Below are positions 1 through 7,497 of a stretch of DNA of 15,470 nucleotides, one piece after another (the first letter of the stretch is position 1; every line of letters starts with the position of its first letter). Position numbers and translations under genes: made by a program. The stretch comes from Streptosporangiaceae bacterium (GTDB lineage: Bacteria > Actinomycetota > Actinomycetes > Streptosporangiales > Streptosporangiaceae), in NCBI GenBank assembly GCA_025934635.1, contig JAICWX010000212.1:1-15470 (forward strand), read 5' to 3'. The notes beneath the pieces are model-generated. The model was not told where the DNA came from, did no database searches, and saw nothing but the letters and a program-made list of their open reading frames with translations.

Positions 1-526
1 CGCCGTCGTGGCCCGGGCCGACCACGCCATCGCCAGCCAGTTCGGGGACAGCCGGTTCGTCACCGCCCTGCTGTGCGACCTGGACCTGGCCAGCGGGCTG
101 CTGAGCTGGATTCCCTGCGGTCACCCGCCGCCGCTGCTGATCCGCGGGAACCGGACGGTCAAGGAGCTGGACCGGCCCCCGCACGTCCCGCTGGGCCTGG
201 CCGGCGTGCCGGAACGGGGCGGCGGCGGGACGTACTACGACCCGGACGCCGGGCCCTACACGGAAAAGCTGGAACCCGGTGACCGGGTGCTGCTCTACAC
301 CGACGGCGTGACCGAAGGCCGGGCGGCGGACGGCACGCCGTTCGGCCTCCGCCGGCTCAGCGACTTCATCATCCGGCACAGCAGCGCGGGCCTGCCCGCC
401 CCCGAGACGATGCGCCGCCTCAACCGGGCCATCGTCGACTATCAGCACGGCCGGCTGCACGACGACGCCACCGCCGTCCTGGTGGAGTGGCAGCCCGGCG
501 ACGCCGGCCGCGACCTCGTGCCCTGA
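1..526 (+). CDS. PP2C/SpoIIE-type protein serine phosphatase, C-terminal part (5' end outside window)
   Basis: The reading frame is open from base 2 and continues off the left edge, so only about the last 174 residues of the protein are visible; the GTG at base 8 is an internal valine. The visible part is the second half of a SpoIIE-like PP2C domain: a GHPPPLLIRGNRT segment, the conserved LYTDGVTEG motif and the terminal HDDATAVLVEW motif, whose aspartates bind metal in this family. It aligns almost end to end with the downstream phosphatase (816-2216), so the two are tandem paralogs. Such enzymes remove phosphate from serine on anti-sigma-factor antagonists or similar partners; the partner here is unknown. 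A small gene follows 24 bp after the stop and may be co-transcribed. The metal site in the N-terminal half of the domain cannot be checked because it lies outside the window. Confidence 0.9.
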   Translation, partial: AVVARADHAIASQFGDSRFVTALLCDLDLASGLLSWIPCGHPPPLLIRGNRTVKELDRPPHVPLGLAGVPERGGGGTYYDPDAGPYTEKLEPGDRVLLYTDGVTEGRAADGTPFGLRRLSDFIIRHSSAGLPAPETMRRLNRAIVDYQHGRLHDDATAVLVEWQPGDAGRDLVP

Positions 527-535
527 CGCAGAACC

Positions 536-541
536 AGGAGG
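536..541 (+). promoter_or_regulatory. Ribosome binding site of the small gene at 551
   Basis: A perfect AGGAGG lies 9 bases before the ATG at 551. It is one of the best Shine-Dalgarno sequences in the window and is the main reason to believe that translation starts here in a frame different from that of the upstream phosphatase. Confidence 0.7.
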
Positions 542-550
542 CTAACGGTC

Positions 551-690
551 ATGACCGGACAACCGCGGCCCGGGCGGCCCGGCCCGCCGACCGGGATCTT
601 GCTGACGATGGACGGCCGGCAGGGGACCGAGGCACTGCCATCTACTACCTCAACCGGGGCGACAGCTACCGCCTCAACCTGGCCGGCTGA
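551..690 (+). pseudogene. Small unknown gene (about 46 residues) with an apparent single frame break
   Basis: From the ATG at 551 the frame has G or C in the third position of nearly every codon up to about base 631 (MTGQPRPGRPG..., ending TMDGRQGTE). Beyond that, this frame loses the bias, while the frame one base back gains it, reading AIYYLNRGDSYRLNLAG and stopping at 688-690. One extra base between about 632 and 640 would join the halves into a protein of about 46 residues: a Pro/Gly-rich head and a polar, aromatic tail. An AGGAGG site precedes the start and a strong hairpin follows the stop, so a real gene unit is likely. The family is not recognised. It could be a decayed gene, a sequencing or assembly indel, or a recoded gene; no obvious slippery heptamer is present. 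Read without a shift, the frame would run to 718 with poor codon use, straight through the hairpin. Confidence 0.5.
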
Positions 691-700
691 CGCCGCGCGC

Positions 701-724
701 GGCCGGTCAGGCTCCTGACCGGCC
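701..724 (+). terminator. Hairpin terminator after the small gene
   Basis: GGCCGGTCAG (701-710), a 4-base loop GCTC, and the exact reverse complement CTGACCGGCC (715-724) form a perfect 10-bp stem. It begins 10 bases after the stop at 690 and sits before the next phosphatase gene. There is no T tract, which is common for actinobacterial hairpin terminators. It probably separates the first phosphatase plus small gene from the phosphatase at 816. Confidence 0.6.
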
Positions 725-815
725 GGTCGCGACGTTTCCGGTGCCGGTCCCTGGGCAGAGGGCCGGTTCTGCGGCGAGCGTACGCCGCCGCGCCGACGAG
801 CCGAGGGAGGTTGCC

Positions 816-2216
816 GTGCCACGCGATGGAGGAGCACCTGACATCGCGCGCATCGACGCCGCGGCCGCACCGGAGGCGGCTAGCAGCCAGCCCATCTCCT
901 GGCTGCTGAGCCAGTCGCACCTGATCCGGCCGGACGACGTGATCGCGGGCCTGGCCGCGGCGGCCGAGCCGCTGGGCCTGGCCGAGCCGTGCGTGTTGCT
1001 GGCCGACATGCAGCAGCGGCACCTGATGCCGCTGCCGGACAACCAGGATCAGGCCGACCAGGGCCAGTCCGCCGCGGATCCGCTGCCGATCGAGACCACC
1101 ACCGCCGGACTCGCCTACCGGACCGTTTCGGTCCAGCACGAGGCGGCCACCGGAACCGGCCAGGACGGGCGGGCCGCCCGCGATAGGCACGGTGCCCCCC
1201 GGATCTGGGTGCCGCTGGCCGACGGTGCCGACCTGCTGGGCGTGCTCGGCCTGACCGCCGCCGACGTCGGCGAGGACACCCTGGCCCGCTGCCGCGCGCT
1301 CGCGTCGCTGGCCGGGCTGATGCTCACGGCCAAGGCCCGCTACAGCGACACCTACGCCCTGGCCCAGCGCAGCCGGAAGATGTCGCTACAGGCCGAGATG
1401 ATCTGGGCGCTGCTGCCGCCGCGGGCGTTCGCGACCGAGCGCGTCCTGCTGTCCGCGTTCCTGGAGCCCGCCTACGAGGCCGGCGGCGACGGCTTCGACT
1501 ACTCCATGCTCGGCCGCCGGCTGCACGTGTCGATCTTCGACGCCCTCGGCCACAACCTGGCCGCGGGCCTGCTGACCAGCGTCTGCATGGCCTCGTGCCG
1601 CAGCACCCGCCGCTCGGAAGGCTCGGACTCGCTGGCCCGGATGGTCGCCCGCGCCGACGAGGCCATCGTCCGGCAGTTCGGCGAGTACCGGTTCGTCACC
1701 GCGCTGCTGGCCAACCTGGACACCGGCACCGGCCAGCTGAGCTGGATATCCCGCGGCCACCCGGCCCCGCTGCTGATCCGCGGCAACCGGACGATCACCG
1801 AGCTCGCCCGGCCGCCCCAGCTGCCGCTGGGCCTGTCGGTGATCGACGATCCCGCCGCCGGCGACGGCGGCACCGACCGCTACGACGCCGACTGCGGCCG
1901 GGCCAGCCATGACGACACCGGTATCGAGACCACGGTGCACACCGAGCAGCTCGAGCCGGGCGACCGGGTGCTGTTCTACACCGACGGCGTGACCGAGGGC
2001 CACACCACCGGCGGCACCCCGTTCGGCGTGGAGCGGCTGGGCCAGTTCATCATCGGGCACACCACCGCGGGCACCCCCGCGCCGGAGATAATGCGCCAGC
2101 TCAACCACGAGATCATGGCGCACCAGTCCGGCGAGCTGCGCGACGACGCCACCGTCGTGATGGTGGAGTGGCTGCCCGGCCATTCGCGCCGCGACCTGAC
2201 CGCTGAACCCGCCTGA
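816..2216 (+). CDS. PP2C/SpoIIE-type protein serine phosphatase with N-terminal GAF-like region
   Basis: A 466-residue cytoplasmic protein. Residues about 20-175 resemble a degenerate GAF-type sensory domain (ending near DLLGVLGLTAADVGEDTLAR). A short helix leads to a SpoIIE/RsbU-like PP2C domain, about 185-455. Visible metal-site motifs are AGGDGFDY (Asp225), FDALGHN (Asp242), FYTDGVTEG (Asp390) and RDDATVVMVEW (Asp443, Asp444), so the enzyme should be active, dephosphorylating a phosphoserine or phosphothreonine partner; the partner is not in the window. The GTG at 816 was chosen because GAGGGAGG lies 5 bases upstream; the frame is open back to a GTG at 741, but that start has no ribosome site and its extra codons are unconvincing. 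The gene is a tandem paralog of the phosphatase at 1-526 but carries a longer linker between PLGL and EPGDRVL. It ends 1 bp from the convergent alpha-galactosidase gene. Confidence 0.9.
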   Translation: MPRDGGAPDIARIDAAAAPEAASSQPISWLLSQSHLIRPDDVIAGLAAAAEPLGLAEPCVLLADMQQRHLMPLPDNQDQADQGQSAADPLPIETTTAGLAYRTVSVQHEAATGTGQDGRAARDRHGAPRIWVPLADGADLLGVLGLTAADVGEDTLARCRALASLAGLMLTAKARYSDTYALAQRSRKMSLQAEMIWALLPPRAFATERVLLSAFLEPAYEAGGDGFDYSMLGRRLHVSIFDALGHNLAAGLLTSVCMASCRSTRRSEGSDSLARMVARADEAIVRQFGEYRFVTALLANLDTGTGQLSWISRGHPAPLLIRGNRTITELARPPQLPLGLSVIDDPAAGDGGTDRYDADCGRASHDDTGIETTVHTEQLEPGDRVLFYTDGVTEGHTTGGTPFGVERLGQFIIGHTTAGTPAPEIMRQLNHEIMAHQSGELRDDATVVMVEWLPGHSRRDLTAEPA

Positions 2217-2217
2217 G

Positions 2218-4398
2218 CTACAACCCCTCGATATGCAGGACGGCGGCGGTGAGCGGCCGCAGGACCGGCAGGTCCACGCCGGCGCCGGCCAGCACCGCGC
2301 CGGGCACCTCGAGTCCGGACGGCATCGACCCGCGGCGGCCCGGTCCGCTGGACGCCCGCTCGCCCGGCGTCACGTCGGTGATCAGGTACCGCCGCCCCGG
2401 GTCGAGCCCCGGCGGGCCCAGCCCCGGCAGGCCCAGCTCAGGTAGGCCCAGCTCAGGTAGGCGCAGCGCGACCGGGCGGTCGTGCGGCGACGGCTCGAGC
2501 TGGACGTAGCTCATCAGCGCGGCCGAGCCGTCCGCCGCCACCACGCCGTGCAGCCAGGCGGTGTCGTCCGGCGTCTCGGCCCGGCGGACCAGGCCGGAAT
2601 GGATGAGCCCGCGGTGCCGCTTGTACAGCGCGATCCACGCGGTCAGCTCGGCCAGCTCCTCCGGCGAGGCCCCGGTGATGTCCCATTCCACGCCGAAGTG
2701 CCCGAACAGGGCGGTCGCGCCGCGCAGCGACAACGGCATGAAGCGGCCGGTCTGGTGCGAGAACGGCGCGGCCACGTGCGCGCCCAGGTACTCCGGCGGC
2801 ACCAGCTGCCCGGTCCACCGCTGGATGGCCTGCCGGGCCAGCGCGTCCGTCATGTCGGAGGTCCAGACCCGCTCCACCCGCTCCAGGATGCCCAGGTCGA
2901 CCCGGCCGCCGCCGCTCGCGCAGGACTCCCACTCGACCCGCGGGTGCCGGGCCCGCAGCTCGTCCAGCAGGTCGTAGACCGCCTGGGCCTGGGCGTGGGC
3001 GGCGGGCGCGCCCGCGCGCAGGCCGCTGCCGGCGTCGACGATGTCCCGGTTGCAGTCCCACTTGACGTAGGAGATGTCGTACTCGGACAGCACCGCGCTG
3101 AGCTGCCCGAGCACGTGGGCGAAAGCCTCCGGCCGGGTCAGGTCCAGGACGAGCTGGTTCCGGGTCAGCGGCGGCCGCCGGCCCCCGGCGGACAGGATCC
3201 AGTCCGGGTGCGCGCGGTACAGCTCGGAGTCCGGGTTGACCATCTCCGGCTCGAACCACAGGCCGAACTCCATGCCCCGGGCCCGCACGTAGTCCACCAG
3301 CCGGTGCAGCCCGCCCGGCCAGACCTGCTCGTCCACCCGCCAGTCGCCGAGCCCGGCGGCGTCGTCGCGGCGCCCGGCGAACCAGCCGTCGTCCAGCACG
3401 TACCGCTCCACCCCGGCCTCGGCCGCCCGGTCGGCCAGCGCGGTCAGCCGGCCCAGGTCGTGGTCGAAGTAGACGGCCTCCCACACGTTCAGGTTGACCG
3501 GCCGGGGCGTGCGCGGGTGCGCGGGCCGCGAGCGCAGGTAGCCGTGGAACCGGTCGGCCAGCTGGTCGAGCCCGGCGCCCGCGGCCAGGTACACCCACGG
3601 CGTGGTGTAGGACTCGCCCCCGGTCAGGCAGATCTCACCGGGCAGCAGCAGCTCGCCGCCGCCGATGGTGGCGGTCCGGGACGCCATCCGCTCGAGGTAG
3701 TGCACGGTGTTGCCGCTCCACGCCACGTGCACGCCGCAGACCTCGCCGTGGCCGAACGAGAACCCGGGCGTCCCGGCGATCACCAGGGTGGCCGCGTCGT
3801 GCCCGGTGTGGCCGCGGCGTCCCTCGCGCAGCCACAGGCCGTCGGTGACCCGGTGCCGCTGCGGGGTCCGCTCGTTCCCCCACCGCCCGCTGAAGTCGAG
3901 GATCTCGGTCGCCTCGGCGGGCAGCGGGAAGACCACGTCCAGGGCCGCGACCGCGTACGGCAGCCGCCCCGCGTTGGTCAGCGTGTGCCGGGCCCGGATG
4001 GCGCCGCCCGGGACGGCCTCGATCTCGGTGACCAGCCGCAGGCCCGCGGTGCGGTCGACGGCCTCGATCCGCGCCGTCGACCCGTCATGGGTGGTGCGCA
4101 GCGGCCGGAACAGCGGCGACCAGTCCCGCCCGGTGACCACCGGGCCGCCCGCGGTGTCCACCCGGTACCCGGAAAGCCCCGGCCGGCCGAACCACCCGGT
4201 CCCGTGCTCGGGCAGCAGCGGGCAGCACCGCGCCGGGCCGGCCGCCGCGGCCACCGCGGCCGGGTCGAGGTCCGGCGCCGCGGGCCCCGCCCACACCGCG
4301 GGCAGCGCCTCCGCTCGGGGCATCACCACCAGGGCGGTTCCGGTCCCGTCCGGGTCGGCGATCAGGAAGGGGACCGGTCCGATTGGCGGTATTGTCAC
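2218..4398 (-). CDS. Alpha-galactosidase, glycoside hydrolase family 36
   Basis: About 726 residues, the normal size for bacterial GH36 enzymes, which cleave terminal alpha-1,6-galactose from melibiose, raffinose or galactomannan. The order is an N-terminal beta-sandwich, a (beta/alpha)8 barrel beginning near VNLNVWEAVYF, and a C-terminal beta domain. Landmarks are the DDGWF segment, WFEPEMVNPDS, the nucleophile motif YVKWDCNRD (Asp448), the WESCASGGGR motif and the acid/base motif TSDMTDA (Asp515); the 67-residue spacing fits the family. No signal peptide is seen, so it is probably cytoplasmic. The start is uncertain: GTG at 4398 has only a GGAAG 12 bases upstream, and an in-frame GTG at 4449 would add 17 basic residues and leave only 11 bp to the divergent sigma gene. 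No sugar transporter or regulator adjoins it. The C-terminal domain contains a short LPELG-type repeat. Confidence 0.93.
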   Translation of the reverse strand: MTIPPIGPVPFLIADPDGTGTALVVMPRAEALPAVWAGPAAPDLDPAAVAAAAGPARCCPLLPEHGTGWFGRPGLSGYRVDTAGGPVVTGRDWSPLFRPLRTTHDGSTARIEAVDRTAGLRLVTEIEAVPGGAIRARHTLTNAGRLPYAVAALDVVFPLPAEATEILDFSGRWGNERTPQRHRVTDGLWLREGRRGHTGHDAATLVIAGTPGFSFGHGEVCGVHVAWSGNTVHYLERMASRTATIGGGELLLPGEICLTGGESYTTPWVYLAAGAGLDQLADRFHGYLRSRPAHPRTPRPVNLNVWEAVYFDHDLGRLTALADRAAEAGVERYVLDDGWFAGRRDDAAGLGDWRVDEQVWPGGLHRLVDYVRARGMEFGLWFEPEMVNPDSELYRAHPDWILSAGGRRPPLTRNQLVLDLTRPEAFAHVLGQLSAVLSEYDISYVKWDCNRDIVDAGSGLRAGAPAAHAQAQAVYDLLDELRARHPRVEWESCASGGGRVDLGILERVERVWTSDMTDALARQAIQRWTGQLVPPEYLGAHVAAPFSHQTGRFMPLSLRGATALFGHFGVEWDITGASPEELAELTAWIALYKRHRGLIHSGLVRRAETPDDTAWLHGVVAADGSAALMSYVQLEPSPHDRPVALRLPELGLPELGLPGLGPPGLDPGRRYLITDVTPGERASSGPGRRGSMPSGLEVPGAVLAGAGVDLPVLRPLTAAVLHIEGL
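2414..2458. repeat. 15-bp tandem repeat inside the alpha-galactosidase gene
   Basis: The unit AGGCCCAGCTCAGGT occurs twice perfectly (2429-2443 and 2444-2458) and is preceded by a degenerate copy (2414-2428, 11 of 15 bases). On the minus strand it encodes a run of five-residue units of the type LPELG / LPGLG in the C-terminal beta domain. Unit length is a multiple of three, so copy-number change would keep the frame. Confidence 0.75.
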
Positions 4399-4460
4399 CC
4401 GGTTGATTATCTTCCGCCTCCGCTGAAGCAGCAACGAGGGCCCTGGCACGTCTTACGTAC

Positions 4461-5024
4461 ATGGAGTCTGACGACCCCGGCCGGGCGGCCGCGCTGCACT
4501 GGACCGATACGGCCTGGACCGCGACGCGCACCGGTGACCACGCGGCGGTCGCGGTGGAGGTGCTGTACCAGGCCCACGCCGGGAGCCTGATCCGGCTGGC
4601 TTACCTCATGCTGGGGGACCGGGCGGCCGCCGAGGACGCGGTCCAGGACGCCTTCTGCGGCCTGTACCGGCACTGGGACCGGCTGGCCGACCCGGCCAGG
4701 GCGCTCGGCTACGTCCGGACGGCGGTGCTGAACGGCTCCCGCTCGGCCCTGCGCCGCCGCGCCGCCGGGCGCAAGCTGGCCGTCCCGCACCAGCCTCCGG
4801 AGCCCTCGGCCGAGGCCGCGGTGCTCAGCCGCGAGGAACGGGCGGAGGTCATGGCGGCGGTGCGGGCGCTGCCCGACCGCCAGCGCGAGGTCCTGGTGCT
4901 CCGCTTCTACCTCGACCTGCCGGAGCGGGAGATCGCCCGGATCATGGGCCTGCGCCCGGGCTCGGTCAGGTCCGCCACGCACCGGGCCCTCCGGACCCTC
5001 GGCCAGTCCCTGAAGGAGGCGTGA
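4461..5024 (+). CDS. SigE-family RNA polymerase sigma factor (ECF-type)
   Basis: A 187-residue two-domain sigma factor. Region 2 spans about residues 32-100 (VEVLYQAHAGSLIRLAYLML, then AEDAVQDAFCGLYRHW). A short linker leads to region 4, about 133-184, with LPDRQREVLVLRFYLDLPE and the helix-turn-helix EIARIMGLRPGSVRSATHRA. It directs RNA polymerase to a specific promoter set; the targets cannot be read from here. The ATG at 4461 has no close Shine-Dalgarno sequence (a GAGGG is 20 bases away), so the real start may be one of the GTG codons at 4554 or 4560, just before region 2, or the message may be leaderless. The stop overlaps the start of the next gene (TGATG) with a strong AAGGAGG just before it, which implies translational coupling to the membrane protein that probably controls it. 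It is divergent from the alpha-galactosidase. Confidence 0.9.
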   Translation: MESDDPGRAAALHWTDTAWTATRTGDHAAVAVEVLYQAHAGSLIRLAYLMLGDRAAAEDAVQDAFCGLYRHWDRLADPARALGYVRTAVLNGSRSALRRRAAGRKLAVPHQPPEPSAEAAVLSREERAEVMAAVRALPDRQREVLVLRFYLDLPEREIARIMGLRPGSVRSATHRALRTLGQSLKEA

Positions 5025-6340
5025 TGACGCTCGAGGACAAGCTCCGCGCCGCGCTCCGCGAGACGGCACACGACATCCCCGCCGACCCGCCGCCGCTCGG
5101 CCTGAACCGGGTCCGGCTGGACGGGGACCGGGCGAACCGCGACCACGCGGGCCGGCGGTGGATCGCCTGGGCCGCCCCGCTGGCCGCGGCGGCCGTGGTC
5201 CTCGCCGTGGTGGCCGGTTCTCTCGCCGTGACCGGGCACCTGCCGCGTCCCCGGACCAGCACCCCGGCCGCCGACTACAGCGGCGTCCCGCCGTACTACG
5301 TCGCCCTGACCGTCGCCGGGACCCATCCCGACCTGTACGCCTCCGACGCCACCGCGGCCGAGGTCAGGGCGACCGCGACCGGGGCGGTGCTGGCGCGGAT
5401 CGCCGTGCCGAAGCCGTACGCGATCTTCGCCGGAGTGAGCGCCGCCGCCGACGACCGCACCTTTGTCCTCGTCGCGGAGGAGAAGAACAACCCGCCGGAG
5501 CCGGGCCAGGGGCCGGAGCAGTACTACCCGCATTCCCGCTTCTTCCTGCTGCGCATCGCGCCGGGCGCGCCCGCGGGCAGCCGGGTGTCGCTACGGGCCC
5601 TGCCGGACGGGTTCATCCCGGCCGATAACGAGGTCAAGGACATGGCCCTGTCACCGGACGGCACCTCGCTGGCCGCTGACGTCGGCTACATCGGCAGCCG
5701 CGAACTGCTCGTGTTCAACCTCGCCACCGGGACCAAGCGGGCGTGGAGCTTCAGATTCTGCCGCCAGTGCAACCCCGGCAGCGGCGGCCTCGGCTTCGGC
5801 GGCACGAACGTCGACTCGCTGTCCTGGACGGCCGACGGACGGCACCTCGCGTTCGTCGGCCCCGCCTCGTCAAAGCCGATCGTCGGGCCCGGGGCGAATG
5901 CGTACACGCCGGACCCGGTCCGGCTCCTCGATCTCGACACCCCCGGTTCGGACCTGCTAGCCAACAGCAAGATCGTGCTGAAGTGGCCGGGCGGGGCCAC
6001 CCGGCACATCGGGCCGACCTGGCGCGGGTTCGTCATCACGCCCGACGGCCGGACGGTCGTGTTCCTCGAGCAACTGGAAACGTACAAGCCCGACGGCGGC
6101 ATCAAGAGCGTCCGCTGGCAGCTGGCCAAGGCCTCGGTGGCCACCGGCAAGGTGACGACCGTGTTCAGGAACCTGAAGCCGGCCGGCCAGTACCAGCAGG
6201 TGATGTACACCGGCGCCGCCGGGCGCGTCCTGGTCGTCGAGTACTTCGGGGTGGGCTACGGGACGCGCGTCGGAATCCTGCGCGGGAACCAGTTCACCCC
6301 GATCCCGTGGAGCCCGCACATCATGACCGCCGCCTGGTAG
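5024..6340 (+). CDS. Single-pass membrane protein with beta-propeller-like outer domain; probable sigma-factor partner
   Basis: About 438 residues. A short cytoplasmic head (LEDKLRAALRETAHDIPADP) is followed by one membrane helix at about 45-72 (WIAWAAPLAAAAVVLAVVAG) and a long exported domain. The latter contains repeated SPDG, TADG and TPDG turns typical of WD40/TolB-like propeller blades, plus a CRQC cysteine pair near residue 247. The ATG at 5024 overlaps the sigma stop by one base and has AAGGAGG 4 bases upstream; a GTG at 5021 is in frame but too close to that site. Pairing of a SigE-family sigma factor with such a membrane protein is common in actinobacteria, so an anti-sigma or signal-sensing role is likely. 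No zinc-finger anti-sigma motif (HX3CX2C) is present, so that role is inferred from position and topology only. The ligand or signal is unknown. Confidence 0.75.
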   Translation: MTLEDKLRAALRETAHDIPADPPPLGLNRVRLDGDRANRDHAGRRWIAWAAPLAAAAVVLAVVAGSLAVTGHLPRPRTSTPAADYSGVPPYYVALTVAGTHPDLYASDATAAEVRATATGAVLARIAVPKPYAIFAGVSAAADDRTFVLVAEEKNNPPEPGQGPEQYYPHSRFFLLRIAPGAPAGSRVSLRALPDGFIPADNEVKDMALSPDGTSLAADVGYIGSRELLVFNLATGTKRAWSFRFCRQCNPGSGGLGFGGTNVDSLSWTADGRHLAFVGPASSKPIVGPGANAYTPDPVRLLDLDTPGSDLLANSKIVLKWPGGATRHIGPTWRGFVITPDGRTVVFLEQLETYKPDGGIKSVRWQLAKASVATGKVTTVFRNLKPAGQYQQVMYTGAAGRVLVVEYFGVGYGTRVGILRGNQFTPIPWSPHIMTAAW

Positions 6341-6363
6341 CCGGCCAGCGGGCCAGGGTTACA

Positions 6364-7470
6364 GTGGCCAGCGTGACCGCTGACCTGACCCGTACCCCCC
6401 GGCTCACCTCGCTATCGCCCGGCGCGGGCTGTGCCTGCAAGCTGCCGCTGGCCAAGCTGGAGCAGCTGATGGCCACCCTGGGCGACGCCCCCGCGATGGG
6501 CCCGGCCGCCGGCGACCTGCTGATCGGCGCGGCCGAGGGCGACGACGCGGCCGTGCTGCGCCTCGACGACGACCGCGCGCTGGTGCTGACCACGGACTTC
6601 TTCACCCCGATCGTGGACGACCCGGGCGACTGGGGCCGGATCGCGGCCGCCAACGCCCTCTCCGACGTGTACGCGATGGGCGGCCGGCCGCTGTTCGCGG
6701 TCAACCTGGCCGCCTGGCCGGGCGAGGGGCTCGACCTGGCCCTGCTCGCCCAGGTGATGCGCGGCGGGGCCGAGATCGCGGCCCAGGCCGGCTGCTTCGT
6801 GGCCGGCGGTCACACGATCGACGACCCGGTGCCCAAGTACGGCCTGGCCGTGACCGGCCTGGCCGACCCGGCGAAGCTGATGACCATCGACCGGGCCGCC
6901 CCCGGCGACCAGCTCATCCTGACCAAGGCGATCGGCACCGGCGTGGTCGCCACCGCGCTCAAGCGCGACGGGGCGCCGGCCTCAATCAGCATGGCCGCCG
7001 CGCTCGAGGCCGCGGTGGCGTCGATGACCCTGCTCAACGCGGGCGCCAGCCAGGCCGCGCTGAAGGCCGGGGTAAAGGCGGCGACCGACGTCACCGGCTT
7101 CGGCCTGCTCGGCCACCTGCACCGGATGCTGGTCGCCAGCAACGCCGCCGCCCGGCTCTACGCCAGCCAGGTCCCGCTGCTCCCCGGCGCCGCCGAACTG
7201 GCCGCCGCCGGCTTCATATCGGGTGGCACCCGCGCCAACACCGAACGCATGCGCGGCTTCGCCTCCCTCCACCCCGCCATCCCCGCCGAGGTCGGCGTGC
7301 TCCTGCACGACGCCCAGACCTCCGGCGGCCTGCTGCTGGCCGTCGCGCCGGCCAAGGCGCCCGCCCTGCTCGGCGAGCTCCAGACCCAGGGCCTGCCCGC
7401 CGCGCTCATCGGCGAGGTAGGGCCCGGTGCGGCCGGGCACATCCAGGTGGAGCCGGATCGTTCGGCGTAA
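6364..7470 (+). CDS. selD: Selenide, water dikinase (selenophosphate synthetase)
   Basis: A 368-residue cytoplasmic enzyme that makes selenophosphate from selenide and ATP, the selenium donor for selenocysteine and for 2-selenouridine in tRNA. The N-terminal active-site loop reads GAGCACK (Cys23, Cys25, Lys26), matching the Cys17/Lys20 loop of the E. coli enzyme; the first cysteine is encoded by TGT, so this is the cysteine and not the selenocysteine form. The nucleotide and metal binding core is highly conserved (TTDFFTPIVDDP, IAAANALSDVYAMGG, GGHTIDDP, TDVTGFGLLGH). The GTG at 6364 was chosen because AGGG lies 5 bases upstream; GTG at 6373 is an alternative. It begins 23 bp after the upstream membrane protein gene on the same strand. 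No selA, selB, selC or tRNA 2-selenouridine synthase gene is in the window, so the selenium pathway it serves cannot be decided here. Confidence 0.96.
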   Translation: MASVTADLTRTPRLTSLSPGAGCACKLPLAKLEQLMATLGDAPAMGPAAGDLLIGAAEGDDAAVLRLDDDRALVLTTDFFTPIVDDPGDWGRIAAANALSDVYAMGGRPLFAVNLAAWPGEGLDLALLAQVMRGGAEIAAQAGCFVAGGHTIDDPVPKYGLAVTGLADPAKLMTIDRAAPGDQLILTKAIGTGVVATALKRDGAPASISMAAALEAAVASMTLLNAGASQAALKAGVKAATDVTGFGLLGHLHRMLVASNAAARLYASQVPLLPGAAELAAAGFISGGTRANTERMRGFASLHPAIPAEVGVLLHDAQTSGGLLLAVAPAKAPALLGELQTQGLPAALIGEVGPGAAGHIQVEPDRSA

Positions 7471-7497
7471 GGGTTTATCGCCGGATACGGTGAGGCG

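Noticed and set aside
551..718. The small gene read without a frame shift, ending at 716-718
   Set aside because: Codon bias collapses after about 631 and the frame runs through the terminator hairpin.
741..815. Upstream extension of the second phosphatase to a GTG at 741
   Set aside because: There is no Shine-Dalgarno sequence before 741, while 816 has GAGGGAGG at 5 bases.
4399..4460. An ECF-type promoter upstream of the sigma gene
   Set aside because: A GCAAC and a CGTC are present, but the spacing of about 13 bases is too short for the usual -35/-10 arrangement.
2482..4590. A 702-codon open frame antisense to the alpha-galactosidase
   Set aside because: It mirrors the codon bias of the real gene on the other strand, is a Pro/Gly/Arg/Val-rich string with no domain, and would cover the sigma gene start as well.
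6364..6450. Selenocysteine in the active site of SelD
   Set aside because: Both active-site positions are cysteine codons (TGT and TGC); there is no in-frame TGA.
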